Assembly (NCBI RefSeq): GCF_039370165.1
Contig: NZ_CP134991.1
Span: 62,001-126,000, forward strand
Source: Buchnera aphidicola (Chaitoregma tattakana)
GTDB taxonomy: Bacteria > Pseudomonadota > Gammaproteobacteria > Enterobacterales > Enterobacteriaceae
Direction: 5' to 3'
Length of the DNA stretch: 64,000 nt
Within the stretch, counting starts at the first letter, position 1. Each line of letters starts with the position of its first letter. Position numbers and translations under genes: made by a program. Under the pieces are notes generated by a model. It was not told the origin of the DNA. It saw only the letters and a list, made by a program, of their open reading frames with translations, and did no database searches. Positions 27,636 through 37,431 of the stretch are shown piece by piece.

Positions 27636-29831
27636 ATGAATCTTACATTTATAGTGGAAGTTGCATTACATATACCAATAAGTAAGACTTTTTTATATTT
27701 TTATAATACGGAAAACTATCCTTTAATAGGTTCTAGAGTTTTAGTAAACTTTAATAATAATAATATTATAGGAATAGTTTTATCTTATAAATTATATAGA
27801 AATAAAAAGTTAGATTTAAAATTAAAGTATGTTTCTTATGCAATAGACAACAAATCTATTTTTAGTAAACCTATATGGAATACAATGTTAAAATGTTCTA
27901 AATATTATTCATGCTCTATGAATTTTATTATTTTTTTTGGCATGCCTAATTTTTTAAAAAGTATAAGTGTGTTAAAATTTAAACAAAAATATGTTTGGTC
28001 AATAACTACATATGGTAAAAATATAGATATTAAGTTGCTTAAAAAATGTAAAAAACAAATTTCTGCTTTGCATTTGTTAAAAAGAAAAGACTTGTTTAAA
28101 ACTGAATATAAAAAATATAATTTGTCTGACTATGTTTTCTGTGAGCTGTTAAAAAAAAAAATATGTAAAAAAAAGTATATTTTTTATAAATATAGTTATA
28201 CAAATTATTTTGCAAAAAATTTTGTAATTCATATAAAAAATAAAAACTCTTATATGAAAAAAATTATGTATATAATTAAAAGTTTAAAAAAGTTTAATGT
28301 ATTTTTGATAACTAATATGCTTTTTTATCAAAAAATGAAATATTATGCTATTTTATTTTCAAAAATTTTAAATAGTGGTTTAAAGGTTTTATTAATGGTC
28401 TCTAATGTTTTTATACTAAACAAGATAAAACAAGAAATTAGAGGGCAAATTATGTTTCCTATATTTTCTTATCATTCTAAATTGCCTGAAAGTCACAAAT
28501 TTTTTTGTTGGAAAATATTTAGTAAAAATGATGCAATTTTAATAATTTCTACAAAAATAGGTATATTTGTGCCAATTTCAAATTTAGGTATTATTATATT
28601 AGATGAAGAAAATAGTACGTATTATAAAGTTTTAGGAAGATGGATGTTTAATGTTAGAAGTGTTGCTATATTGAGAGCATACTATGAAAAAATCCCAATA
28701 ATATTAGAATCTTCTGAGCCAGATTTAAATACATTATATAATGTATACAAAAATAAAATTAGAAGTATAGTATTATCTAATAAAATATCGGATTGTTATA
28801 AAAATTTGAAAAAGGTTTTGATAAATATAAATTATGAGAGATTTAGAGGTGTTTTTTCTATGTCTTTAATAAATATAATTCATACATTATTAAATAAAAA
28901 TAAAAATGTATGTTTTATAACAGATAAAATGTCTTATATGTTTTTTTTTATAAAATGTATAAATTGTAATAATATATTAAAATGTAAGATTTGTAATCAG
29001 TTTTGTGAATATAAAATTTATGAAAATATAATTTTTTGTAGATTTTGTTTTTTTAGATACAACAATTTTTTTAGATGTATACAATGCGGCAGAAACAAAT
29101 TTTGTTATAGTAAATGTAATACTTATTTTCTAACAAAAAATTTGAAATGTGTTTTTCCTAACATTCCTGTAATATTTTTGGAAGATAAAAATATTAAAGA
29201 TGTTACAAAGTTTACTTCAAAATGTATTTTTATAGTGACGCAAAATTGTTTATATAAATATGAGCTAAAAAATATAAAAGTTTTAGTATTTCTTTATATA
29301 GATTATTATTTTTATTTTCCATATTTTAGGTCTATAGAAATTTTGTCTCAAATGTATTATAGTATAATAAGATTGTTTTTAAATTTTTCTAATAAACCTT
29401 TTACTATAATAATACAAACTAAGTTATGTGACAAATATTTATTTAAAAAATTTTTTTATTCTGGATATTCATCTTTTTCTAAACATTTGTTAAATAATAG
29501 AAAAGATTGCCAACTACCTCCTTTTAATTCTCATGCAATTATACGACTAGAAGGAAATAGTAAAACTGATATTTCAATATTATTAAATTATATTATAATT
29601 TTTTTAAAAACTTCGTCTTTTAGTAGTGTAAAAAATTTTTTTTTTATTAATTCTAATTATATATATTTAGAAAAATATAAAAAAAAATTTTACTCGAACA
29701 TATTAATATCTCATTTAAATAAATATTTTTTAAGAAAAATTTTTAGAAAAACTTTTTGCAAATTTAAAAAATTTTTGTATTTAAAAAAAATTAGTTTAAT
29801 ATTTGATATAGATCAAATACAAATAATGTAA
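27636..29831 (+). CDS. priA: Primosomal protein PriA homologue with degenerate helicase motifs
   Basis: 731 residues, full PriA length, aligning from the N-terminal 3'-DNA-binding domain (LHIPISKTFLYFY) to the C-terminus (LIFDIDQIQI). PriA restarts replication at stalled forks. All eight zinc cysteines are kept in four CxxC pairs: C441/C444, C450/C453, C468/C471, C481/C484. LPPFNSHAIIRLEG is also family-like. But Walker A, GVTGSGKTE in E. coli, reads NMLFYQKMK (227-235); DEEH reads DEEN (323-326); motif V GTQMLAKG reads VTQNCLYK; and the QVAGRAGR of motif VI is unrecognisable near 574-583. ATPase activity is therefore doubtful. Intact frame over 2.2 kb suggests selection or recent decay. Confidence 0.88.
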   Translation: MNLTFIVEVALHIPISKTFLYFYNTENYPLIGSRVLVNFNNNNIIGIVLSYKLYRNKKLDLKLKYVSYAIDNKSIFSKPIWNTMLKCSKYYSCSMNFIIFFGMPNFLKSISVLKFKQKYVWSITTYGKNIDIKLLKKCKKQISALHLLKRKDLFKTEYKKYNLSDYVFCELLKKKICKKKYIFYKYSYTNYFAKNFVIHIKNKNSYMKKIMYIIKSLKKFNVFLITNMLFYQKMKYYAILFSKILNSGLKVLLMVSNVFILNKIKQEIRGQIMFPIFSYHSKLPESHKFFCWKIFSKNDAILIISTKIGIFVPISNLGIIILDEENSTYYKVLGRWMFNVRSVAILRAYYEKIPIILESSEPDLNTLYNVYKNKIRSIVLSNKISDCYKNLKKVLININYERFRGVFSMSLINIIHTLLNKNKNVCFITDKMSYMFFFIKCINCNNILKCKICNQFCEYKIYENIIFCRFCFFRYNNFFRCIQCGRNKFCYSKCNTYFLTKNLKCVFPNIPVIFLEDKNIKDVTKFTSKCIFIVTQNCLYKYELKNIKVLVFLYIDYYFYFPYFRSIEILSQMYYSIIRLFLNFSNKPFTIIIQTKLCDKYLFKKFFYSGYSSFSKHLLNNRKDCQLPPFNSHAIIRLEGNSKTDISILLNYIIIFLKTSSFSSVKNFFFINSNYIYLEKYKKKFYSNILISHLNKYFLRKIFRKTFCKFKKFLYLKKISLIFDIDQIQIM

Positions 29832-29906
29832 TTTTTTTTATATTTTAACATTTTTTTTTAATAATATATTTTTTATATTTCAAAAAAAACATATAGGTAT
29901 AATTTT

Positions 29907-31184
29907 ATGATAAATATAGAAATAATAAATAAATTTAAAAAATCTGGATTAATATTTGAAATTACTAATGAATCTAGTTTAATAGAAGAGTTTAAAAAAC
30001 ATAATTCTATTACTTTATATTGTGGTTTTGATCCTACATCTGACAGTTTGCATTTAGGTCATATTTTGCCTATACTTTTTTTAAAAAAAATGTATGACTA
30101 TGATAACAATATAATAATTTTAATAGGAGGAGCAACAAGTTTAATAGGAGATCCAAGTTTTAAAGATAAAGAGAGAGAGTTATATTCTCATGATATTATG
30201 CGTAATAATCAAAAAAAGTTAAAAAAACAAATATTGTTAATATTAAAAAAAAATTTTTCTAAAAAAGATGTTATTGTATTAAACAATTATGTGTGGTTTT
30301 CTAATATTAATATTATTAATTTTCTTAGAGATGTTGGAAAACATTTTTCTATTAATCAAATGATAAATAGATCTTCTGTAATTGATAGAATAAATAGATC
30401 AGATTTAGGAATGTCTTTTACAGAATTTTCTTATAGTCTTTTACAAGCATATGATTTTTCTTATTTGTATAAAAATTATAATACTATTTTACAAATAGGA
30501 GGATCAGATCAATGGGGAAATATTGTCTCAGGTATTACTTTAACAAAAAAATTGTATAACAAGAAAGTGTTTGGAATAACAATACCGTTATTAATAAATA
30601 AAAATGGGAAAAAATTTGGAAAAAGTGAAAAAGGTACTATATGGTTAGATAATAAAAAAACGTCCGTATATGATTTCTATCAATTTTGGTTGAATATTAC
30701 AGATGTTGAATTAAAATATTTTATAAAAATTTTTTCTTTTTTAGGTATTATAGAAAAAAAGTTATATAAAGAGAATGTAGTTGTTGACATTATTAAAAAC
30801 AAACAAATTGTAGCAGATTCTGTAACTAAATTTGTACATGGAAAAAAATTTTTATATATTGTTAAGAAAATTTGTAATATATTATTTAATAATGATTTTT
30901 CTGATATACAAAAAAGTGATTTTAATTTTTTAACTAAAAAATATGTAGGGTTACCTGTAATTTTAGTTAAAAAACATGAAAAATTAATAAAAATATTATT
31001 AAAAGCATCTTTTTCTAAATCGTTAGGTAATTCTAAAAAAATGATTTTATCTGGAGCTATTAAAATAAATAATTTTGTTAAAAAAGATTGTGATTATATA
31101 TTTAACGAATCAGATAAATTTTTTTCTAAATATTCTTTTTTATGTAAAGGTAAAAAAAATTTTTGTATATTGTATTGGGGATAA
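29907..31184 (+). CDS. tyrS: Tyrosyl-tRNA synthetase
   Basis: Charges tRNA-Tyr. 425 residues, against 424. Class I HIGH-type motif DSLHLGHILP, ATSLIGDPS, tyrosine-binding LLQAYDFSYL and QIGGSDQWGNI, and the KMSKS-type KFGKSEKGTIWLD. The C-terminal S4-like domain (about 350-425) is retained but divergent. Only five bases separate its stop from the stop of convergent sufA. Confidence 0.97.
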   Translation: MINIEIINKFKKSGLIFEITNESSLIEEFKKHNSITLYCGFDPTSDSLHLGHILPILFLKKMYDYDNNIIILIGGATSLIGDPSFKDKERELYSHDIMRNNQKKLKKQILLILKKNFSKKDVIVLNNYVWFSNINIINFLRDVGKHFSINQMINRSSVIDRINRSDLGMSFTEFSYSLLQAYDFSYLYKNYNTILQIGGSDQWGNIVSGITLTKKLYNKKVFGITIPLLINKNGKKFGKSEKGTIWLDNKKTSVYDFYQFWLNITDVELKYFIKIFSFLGIIEKKLYKENVVVDIIKNKQIVADSVTKFVHGKKFLYIVKKICNILFNNDFSDIQKSDFNFLTKKYVGLPVILVKKHEKLIKILLKASFSKSLGNSKKMILSGAIKINNFVKKDCDYIFNESDKFFSKYSFLCKGKKNFCILYWG

Positions 31185-31189
31185 TAATA

Positions 31190-31534
31190 TTAATTTATAT
31201 TAAAACTTTTACCACATCCACAAAAATTTTTAATTTTTTTGTTAACAAATTTAAATTTTTTATTAATTCCTTCTTTTACAAAATCTATTTTTGTATTTTC
31301 TAATATTTTTAAATGTGTTTTATGTATTAGTATAGTTATACCATGTTTTTCTAAAAAAAAACTTTTTTTATGTTCGTTATGTTTTTTCGATATTTCTACA
31401 AATTTCATTTTATATTCTAAACCAGCACATCCAGTTTTTTTTATATAAATTTCTAATATTTTATTTTTGAATTTGTTTTTTATTAAAAATTTTATTTGTT
31501 TTTCAGCTTTTTTTGTAAAATAAATTATTTGCAT
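31190..31534 (-). CDS. sufA: A-type iron-sulfur cluster carrier, SufA-like
   Basis: 114 residues of the HesB/IscA family. The three cluster cysteines are present: KKTGCAGLEY and NFCGCGKSF. The C-terminal block TKIDFVKEGINKKFKFVN is closer to E. coli SufA than to IscA or ErpA. In E. coli sufA is adjacent to ydiK, which is the next gene here, supporting this name. Transfers Fe-S clusters to apoproteins; no other suf or isc gene is in the window. ErpA or IscA cannot be fully excluded. Confidence 0.85.
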   Translation of the reverse strand: MQIIYFTKKAEKQIKFLIKNKFKNKILEIYIKKTGCAGLEYKMKFVEISKKHNEHKKSFFLEKHGITILIHKTHLKILENTKIDFVKEGINKKFKFVNKKIKNFCGCGKSFNIN

Positions 31535-31777
31535 ATTGTATTTTTTTAACTGTTTTAAAATTATAATTTCTATATATTATATAGTCTATTTGTTTAAATA
31601 TTTTTTTAATTTATAATAATATTATATAGATTATGTAAATATTTGAAAGTTTTTTATAATGTTTTTTAAAATGTTACCAAATTTTATGAAAAAACCTGAT
31701 TATATATTTTATATAAAATTTAAAAATAATTTATTTTATTAGTAAAAGTTAGTTAAGTAGTTTTTTAGGAGAAAGTT

Positions 31778-32842
31778 ATGAAAAATTCAAAATTATTTAT
31801 GTATTCTAAGAAAGAAATGTTTTCTTTACTATTTGTAGTTTTATTGTCTTTTTTAAGTTTTTTAATTCTAAAGCCATTTGTGTTTAGTTTTATTTGGTCA
31901 TGCATGATAGTTATTTCTACTTGGCCTATTATGATTAAGTTACAAAAATTTTTTTTTAACAAACGATATTTTGCCATTATTGTGATGACTTTTCTTGTTT
32001 TTTTACTTATGTTAATGCCAATATTATTTTTTTTTAATGTTATCATATATAATTCTAAATCTTTTATTATGTCTTTGTTTTCTGAAGATTTCAAATTACC
32101 TCAGTTATTGTGTTTAAAAAACATACCTTTTATAGGTAAAAGAATATTTTTTAGTTATCAAAAGCTAAGCTTACATAATAGTACTAATTTTATAAAGTAT
32201 CTTCAGCCATATATAGTAAAATTATCAGAACTTTTTTTAAGAAAAATTAGCTATTTTAGTTATTTAGTAGCACAGTTAAATTTTGTTTTAATTTTTAATA
32301 TATTGTTATATTCAAATGGTGAAAAATTTGTAAATTTAGTAAAAAATATATCTTTACGTGTTTCTTCAAAATATGGTTATTCAATAGTATATCTTGTGGT
32401 AAGATCCATTAGAACAATATCTTTAGTAGTTCTAGTTACTACTTTCGTGCAGTCTTTATTTGGTTGGGTTGGTGTATTAATATCTAGAGTTCCATATTGT
32501 TCATTTTTTTTGTTTCTCATATTTTTATTTTGTTTTTTGCAACTAGGACCACTTCCAGTATTAATACCTCTTTCAATATGGTTGTTTATAAATAATAACT
32601 TTTTATTTGGAATTATTTTAGTATTTTGGAGTATTTTAATATGCATTTTAGACAATACTCTTAAACCAGCTTTGATACAGTTAGGAATGCGTCTTCCATT
32701 TTTTGTAATACTATTTGGAGTTATAGGTGGACTGTTAGCATTTGGAATTATAGGAGTTTTTATAGGTCCAATAATTTTGCTAATAATGTATAGATTAATA
32801 TTACTATGGTTATATAACAGATCTACATATAATATTTTTTAA
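31778..32842 (+). CDS. ydiK: AI-2E/UPF0118 family membrane protein YdiK
   Basis: 354 residues with around seven or eight hydrophobic segments: two near the start (20-60), one near 150-170, then a cluster from about 200 to the end. The C-terminal family block is visible (GPLPVLIPLSIWLF, then DNTLKPALIQLGMRLPFFVILFG-type sequence around 290-315, IGVFIGPIIL). Members move small molecules or ions; the YdiK substrate is not established. Very clear Shine-Dalgarno TTAGGAG just before the ATG. Divergent from sufA across 243 bases. Confidence 0.88.
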   Translation: MKNSKLFMYSKKEMFSLLFVVLLSFLSFLILKPFVFSFIWSCMIVISTWPIMIKLQKFFFNKRYFAIIVMTFLVFLLMLMPILFFFNVIIYNSKSFIMSLFSEDFKLPQLLCLKNIPFIGKRIFFSYQKLSLHNSTNFIKYLQPYIVKLSELFLRKISYFSYLVAQLNFVLIFNILLYSNGEKFVNLVKNISLRVSSKYGYSIVYLVVRSIRTISLVVLVTTFVQSLFGWVGVLISRVPYCSFFLFLIFLFCFLQLGPLPVLIPLSIWLFINNNFLFGIILVFWSILICILDNTLKPALIQLGMRLPFFVILFGVIGGLLAFGIIGVFIGPIILLIMYRLILLWLYNRSTYNIF

Positions 32843-33120
32843 AATTAGTTTTTATAATTAATTAAAATTATATTTTTTATTTTTTATTGGTAGAAAGTAA
32901 ATATTATAATTTTTATAAGTGGTATACGTTTTGCAATAATTAAAAGAAGCATTTTATAAAAATTATGCAGTATGTAGCGCATAAATTAAAATTGATAATT
33001 TATTGCTATTGTTTTATGTTTTTATAAATGTCTGTTAAATTTAATTTAAATAAAATGTTCAAAATAGTTTTTTTTATTTAAATTTTTTATAAAATTGTTA
33101 TAGAGAGTAAAATTAAAAAG

Positions 33121-34158
33121 ATGAAAGAACTAAGAATAAGTAAAATTGAAAAGTTAGTAACTCCTATAAAAGTTTATAATAGTTATAAACCAAGTAAAGA
33201 TATTATAGAAAATATTCAAATTACTAGACATAATATTTCTAAAATAATAAATGGACAGGATAAAAGATTATTAGTAGTAATTGGACCATGTTCTATACAC
33301 GATCATGATTCTGCCATTGAATATGCAAATAAGTTATTAGAAAAGAGAATAGAATATAAATCTAGATTAGAAATTGTCATGAGAACTTATTTTGAAAAGC
33401 CCAGAACAGTTGTTGGATGGAAAGGTTTAATTGTAGATCCATTTTTAGATGGTAGTTTAAAAATAAATGATGGATTAAAAATAGCAAGAAAGTTATTAGT
33501 AGAAATCAATGAAATCGGACTTCCTTCTGCTACAGAATTTTTAGACATGTCTATAGGTCAGTTTATATATGACTTAATAAGTTGGGGAGCTATAGGAGCG
33601 AGAACCACTGAAAGTCAAATACATAGAGAAATGGCTTCATGTTTGCCTTGTCCTATAGGTTTTAAAAACGGTACTGATGGTAATATCAAGATTGCTATAG
33701 ATGCTATTAAGTCAGCTAAATCTAAACATTTGTTTTTAACTTCAGATAAATATGGAAAAAATTCAGTATATTATACTTTAGGTAATAATAATTTACATAT
33801 AATTATGCGAGGAGGAATTAAACCTAACTATTACAAATTAGATATAGAAAAAGCTGTTTGCTTGTTAGAAAAGAATGATTTGCCTAAATATTTGATGGTA
33901 GATTTTAGTCATGCTAATTGTTTTAAAAATCATATTTTACAATTGAAAGTTGCTAAATCTATATGTAAACAAATTAAAAGAGGAAACGATTTTATTTTAG
34001 GTGTTATGATAGAAAGTTTTTTAAAAGAAGGATCTCAAAATGTTATAAATGATAGAGGCTTAACATATGGTCAATCTATTACTGATCCTTGTCTAAGTTG
34101 GAAAGATAGTGAAAAAATACTGGATATGCTTGCAAATTCTATAGAACATCGTTTTTGA
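33121..34158 (+). CDS. aroH: 3-deoxy-7-phosphoheptulonate (DAHP) synthase, AroH type
   Basis: First step of the shikimate pathway: phosphoenolpyruvate plus erythrose 4-phosphate. 345 residues. Marks: LVVIGPCSIHDHDSA, RTYFEKPRTVVGWKGL, SWGAIGARTTESQIHRE, GFKNGTDGN, MRGGIKPNY, VDFSHANC, GVMIESFL. N-terminus (ELRISKIEKLVTP) and overall sequence favour the Trp-sensitive AroH over AroF or AroG, and E. coli aroH lies near the thrS-pheST cluster as here. Gap of 278 bases upstream, in which I see only small A/T hairpins (for example TTATGC/GCATAA near 32965-32986). Confidence 0.93.
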   Translation: MKELRISKIEKLVTPIKVYNSYKPSKDIIENIQITRHNISKIINGQDKRLLVVIGPCSIHDHDSAIEYANKLLEKRIEYKSRLEIVMRTYFEKPRTVVGWKGLIVDPFLDGSLKINDGLKIARKLLVEINEIGLPSATEFLDMSIGQFIYDLISWGAIGARTTESQIHREMASCLPCPIGFKNGTDGNIKIAIDAIKSAKSKHLFLTSDKYGKNSVYYTLGNNNLHIIMRGGIKPNYYKLDIEKAVCLLEKNDLPKYLMVDFSHANCFKNHILQLKVAKSICKQIKRGNDFILGVMIESFLKEGSQNVINDRGLTYGQSITDPCLSWKDSEKILDMLANSIEHRF

Positions 34159-34164
34159 TAATAA

Positions 34165-34192
34165 GTACCAGTCTGGTTTACGGGGCTGGTAC
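34165..34192 (+). terminator. G+C-rich hairpin after aroH
   Basis: GTACCAGTC (34165-34173) pairs with GGCTGGTAC (34184-34192), a 9-bp stem with one G-U pair and a 10-base loop, five bases after the aroH stop region. No strong T run follows at once (the next bases are GAAAAATAA), so it may stabilise the 3' end rather than terminate. Its G+C content stands out sharply here. Confidence 0.55.
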
Positions 34193-34285
34193 GAAAAATA
34201 ATTTATAATGTTTTTTAATTCAAAACTAAATGAATGTTTTTTTATTATATTATAATAGTCAAATTAATTGTAATAGGTCATTTAT

Positions 34286-36208
34286 ATGTCATCAGTTATA
34301 TTCAAAGGTTCAAAAAATAATAAAATAAAAAAAAATATTTTTGTAAAAGATATTTTGAAAGAAATAAATTTAGAAAAAAACGAATTTTGTATAGCTTATA
34401 GAATAAAAAATAAATTGTTTGACTTTCATGATACATTTAGAAACGGTACAAAGATTTTTATAATTACAAATAAAAATTACAAAGATTTTTTCAAAATTAT
34501 ACAAGTTTCGTGTATGCAGTTATTACATTATGCAGTTAAAACATTATGGCCTAATTCTAAATCTGCAAATTCAGTTTTATTAAAGGAAGGGTTTTATTGT
34601 GATTTTGAAATGGAAAAAAGTTTAAACAAAAATCGTTTAAGTTTAGTTTTTAATAAAATGAAAGAATTATGTAATAGAAAATACATTATAATAAAAAAAA
34701 AATTTACTGTAAATAGATTAATAAAAATTTTATATTCTTATAATGAATATTATCAAATAAAAATATTACATAATAGTTTTTTAAAAAAAAATGCATTAGT
34801 GAATGTTTACTTTCATAATAATTATTTTGTTTTTATACCTGGAATACAGGTTTATAATATTAAGTTTTACAAAAATTTTTTATTAACTAAATTTTCTGGT
34901 GTTTACTGGGACAAAAAAAACAATAATAAAATTTTACAAAGAATATATGGAGTTGCTTTTTCTACAAAAAAAGAGTTAGAAGATTATGTTGATAAAAATA
35001 TTTATTTGTCCAAAATTGATCATAGAAAATTAGGAGCTACATTAGATTTATATCATATTGATGAACAGTCACCAGGTATGATATTTTGGCATAATAATGG
35101 TTTTACAATATTTGAGTTATTAAAAAATTTTCTTAGAAAAACTTTAGAAAATCATAATTATAAAGAAGTAATAACTCCAATAATAATGAATAAATCTGTA
35201 TGGAAAAATAGTGGTCATTTTAAAAGTTATAAAAAACATATTTTTAATACTTTTTCTGAAAATAAAAATTATTGTATTAAACCAATGAATTGCCCGGGGC
35301 ATATTAAAATATTTAATGAAAATATTAGATCTTATAAAGATTTACCATTTAAATTATCTGAGTTCGGAATATGTCATAGAAATGAATATTCAGGATCTTT
35401 ACATGGATTAATGCGAGCAAGATCTTTTACTCAAGATGATGCTCATATTTTCTGTAGTAAAAAGCAAATAGAATTAGAGATTAGTAATTGCATTGATGTC
35501 ACTTTTAGTATATATCGTATATTTAATTTTAAAATTATTAAAATATATTTTTCTACTAGACCAGAAAATAGTATTGGAGATGATAATACTTGGGACTTTG
35601 CGGAAAAAATATTAAAAAAAATTTTAAAGAATAAAAATATTGCTTTTTCTTTCAAGCATGGCAGTGGGGCTTTTTACGGACCAAAAATAGAATTTGTTCT
35701 GCAAGATCGTTTAGGAAGAAATTGGCAATGTGGTACTATTCAGTTAGATTTTTATATTGCTAAACGTTTAAAAGTTTTTTATATTAACAAAAGTAATATA
35801 AAAAGAAATCCTATTATAATACACAGAGCAATTTTAGGTTCACTTGAGAGGTTTATAGGTATATTATTAGAAGAATATAATGGTAATTTTCCATTATGGC
35901 TAACTCCAGTACAAATAGTAATCATGAGTATTTCTAACAAGAATAAAAATTATGTATTAAATATTTTTAATATGTTAAAAAAATATAATTTTAGAGTAAT
36001 TTATGATATTAATAATATTACTATAAATGCTAAGATAAGAAAATATTCATCTATTAAAATTCCATATTTTTTAATATGTGGTGATAAAGAAGAAAAAAAA
36101 ATGGATTTAACAGTTAGGAATATTAAAGGTAATGTTACAAAAAACGTTTTTTTAAAAGATTTTATAAAAATGATGTTAAAAAAAATACATTCTTATAGTT
36201 TTTGTTAA
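34286..36208 (+). CDS. thrS: Threonyl-tRNA synthetase with an apparently inactivated editing site
   Basis: Charges tRNA-Thr. 640 residues, against 642, with the TGS (N1), editing (N2), class II catalytic and anticodon domains in order. Aminoacylation zinc ligands are intact: Cys336 (MNCPGH), His387 (DDAHIF) and the His of IIHRAIL. The N2 editing centre is not: the HxxxH of E. coli (His73, His77) reads Gln78 and Tyr82 in SCMQLLHYA, and DMCRGPH (Asp180, Cys182, His186) reads VFIPGIQ (Val182, Ile184, Gln188). Removal of Ser from Ser-tRNA-Thr is thus probably lost. A TATAAT at 34251-34256 is a possible -10 box. Heads thrS-infC-rpmI-rplT-pheST, as in E. coli. Confidence 0.96.
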   Translation: MSSVIFKGSKNNKIKKNIFVKDILKEINLEKNEFCIAYRIKNKLFDFHDTFRNGTKIFIITNKNYKDFFKIIQVSCMQLLHYAVKTLWPNSKSANSVLLKEGFYCDFEMEKSLNKNRLSLVFNKMKELCNRKYIIIKKKFTVNRLIKILYSYNEYYQIKILHNSFLKKNALVNVYFHNNYFVFIPGIQVYNIKFYKNFLLTKFSGVYWDKKNNNKILQRIYGVAFSTKKELEDYVDKNIYLSKIDHRKLGATLDLYHIDEQSPGMIFWHNNGFTIFELLKNFLRKTLENHNYKEVITPIIMNKSVWKNSGHFKSYKKHIFNTFSENKNYCIKPMNCPGHIKIFNENIRSYKDLPFKLSEFGICHRNEYSGSLHGLMRARSFTQDDAHIFCSKKQIELEISNCIDVTFSIYRIFNFKIIKIYFSTRPENSIGDDNTWDFAEKILKKILKNKNIAFSFKHGSGAFYGPKIEFVLQDRLGRNWQCGTIQLDFYIAKRLKVFYINKSNIKRNPIIIHRAILGSLERFIGILLEEYNGNFPLWLTPVQIVIMSISNKNKNYVLNIFNMLKKYNFRVIYDINNITINAKIRKYSSIKIPYFLICGDKEEKKMDLTVRNIKGNVTKNVFLKDFIKMMLKKIHSYSFC

Positions 36209-36212
36209 ATAC

Positions 36213-36227
36213 GAGGAAAATAGTATT
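36213..36227 (+). promoter_or_regulatory. infC Shine-Dalgarno and AUU initiation codon
   Basis: GAGGA at 36213-36217 stands eight bases before ATT at 36225-36227. Reading from that ATT gives the IF3 N-terminus in frame and no ATG exists before it after the thrS stop. In E. coli infC starts at AUU, which IF3 itself discriminates against, giving autoregulation; the same arrangement is retained here. Confidence 0.85.
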
Positions 36228-36764
36228 AAATTTAAAAAAAAAAATAAATTTGCTTTGTCTAATAAAGTTAATAATGAAATAAGAGCAAATAAAGTTCGTT
36301 TGATAGGAGTTAAAGGAAATTTTATAGGGATAGTTAGTTTAGAAAGTGCTTTAATAGAAGCGAAAAATTGTAATTCTGATTTAGTTGAAATAAATCCTCA
36401 TTCATCTCCACCTGTGTGCAGGATTATGAATTATGGTAAATTTTTATATGAAAAGAGTAAAAATTCAAAGTTGCAAAATAAAAATAAAAAAAAAATTCAA
36501 ATAAAAGAAATAAAATTTAGACCAGTGACTTGCAAAGGAGATTATCAAGTTAAGTTAAAAAAAATAACAAAATTTTTATTATTAGGAAATAAAGTTAAAA
36601 TTACTGTTAGATTTAGAGGTAGAGAAATGGCTCACAAAGAAATTGGTACTAATATGTTACTTAGAGTTAAAAAAGATTTATGTAACATTTCTACAGTAGA
36701 TTTTTTTCCTAATAAAATTGAAGGAAGACAAATGATTATGTTATTGTCGCATAAAAAGAAGTAG
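36225..36764 (+). CDS. infC: Translation initiation factor IF-3
   Basis: Binds the 30S subunit, blocks premature 50S joining and checks the start codon. 179 residues from the AUU start, against 180. N-domain: [39 protein letters not shown]-domain: [44 protein letters not shown]. The basic linker between domains is Lys-rich. An 11-A run lies just after the start. Sixteen bases after thrS. Confidence 0.95.
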   Translation: MKFKKKNKFALSNKVNNEIRANKVRLIGVKGNFIGIVSLESALIEAKNCNSDLVEINPHSSPPVCRIMNYGKFLYEKSKNSKLQNKNKKKIQIKEIKFRPVTCKGDYQVKLKKITKFLLLGNKVKITVRFRGREMAHKEIGTNMLLRVKKDLCNISTVDFFPNKIEGRQMIMLLSHKKK

Positions 36765-36806
36765 ATGTTTTTATTATAGTTTAAATGTTTTAGGAAAAAA
36801 TTTATA

Positions 36807-37004
36807 ATGCCAAAAATAAAAACTTTGAAAAGTGCATATAAAAGGTTTAAAAAAACTTCTTCTGGATTGTTTAAAAGAAAACAAAATAATTTACGGCATT
36901 TACTTACTAAAAAGGACAGTAGTTATAAACGAAATTTAGGGAAAAAAGTTATTGTGTCAAAACACGATAATAAGAGAATTAAATTGTTAGTACCATATAT
37001 GTAA
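36807..37004 (+). CDS. rpmI: 50S ribosomal protein L35
   Basis: 65 residues, exact family length. MPKIKTLKSAYKRFKKTSSG and LTKKDSSYKRNLGKK, then the C-terminal VPYM. Preceded by AGGA at 36791-36794. Sits between infC and rplT as in E. coli, where the pair is repressed by L20. Confidence 0.97.
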   Translation: MPKIKTLKSAYKRFKKTSSGLFKRKQNNLRHLLTKKDSSYKRNLGKKVIVSKHDNKRIKLLVPYM

Positions 37005-37040
37005 TTTTTTTATCTTAATGTTTTATAAAATGGAGATTTC

Positions 37041-37394
37041 ATGACTAGAATAAAACGTGGAGTTACTGCACGTGCTCGTCATAAAAAAATTTTAAAAAAA
37101 GCTAAGGGATATTATGGAGCAAGATCTAGAGTATATAGAGTTGCTAATCAAGCTGTTATTAAAGCATCTCAATATGCATACAGAGATAGACGGCAAAAAA
37201 AACGTCAATTTAGAAAATTATGGATATCTAGAATAAATGCAGAAAGTAGAATTTACAATGTCTCATATAGTAATTTTCTTTATGGATTAAAACTTTCTAA
37301 TATTATAATAAATAGGAAAATTTTAGCAGAGCTAGCTGTTTCAGATAAAATTTTGTTTAAGACTTTAGTTAAAAAAGTAAAAAAAGTTTTATAG
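37041..37394 (+). CDS. rplT: 50S ribosomal protein L20
   Basis: 117 residues, against 118. [42 protein letters not shown] and the C-terminal [16 protein letters not shown]. Early-assembly large-subunit protein; in E. coli also represses its own operon. Start preceded by GGAG at 37032-37035. Followed by the 37432-37474 hairpin. Confidence 0.97.
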   Translation: MTRIKRGVTARARHKKILKKAKGYYGARSRVYRVANQAVIKASQYAYRDRRQKKRQFRKLWISRINAESRIYNVSYSNFLYGLKLSNIIINRKILAELAVSDKILFKTLVKKVKKVL

Positions 37395-37431
37395 TTTTTT
37401 GTGTTTTTTTGTTTATTAGTTTTTTTTAATT

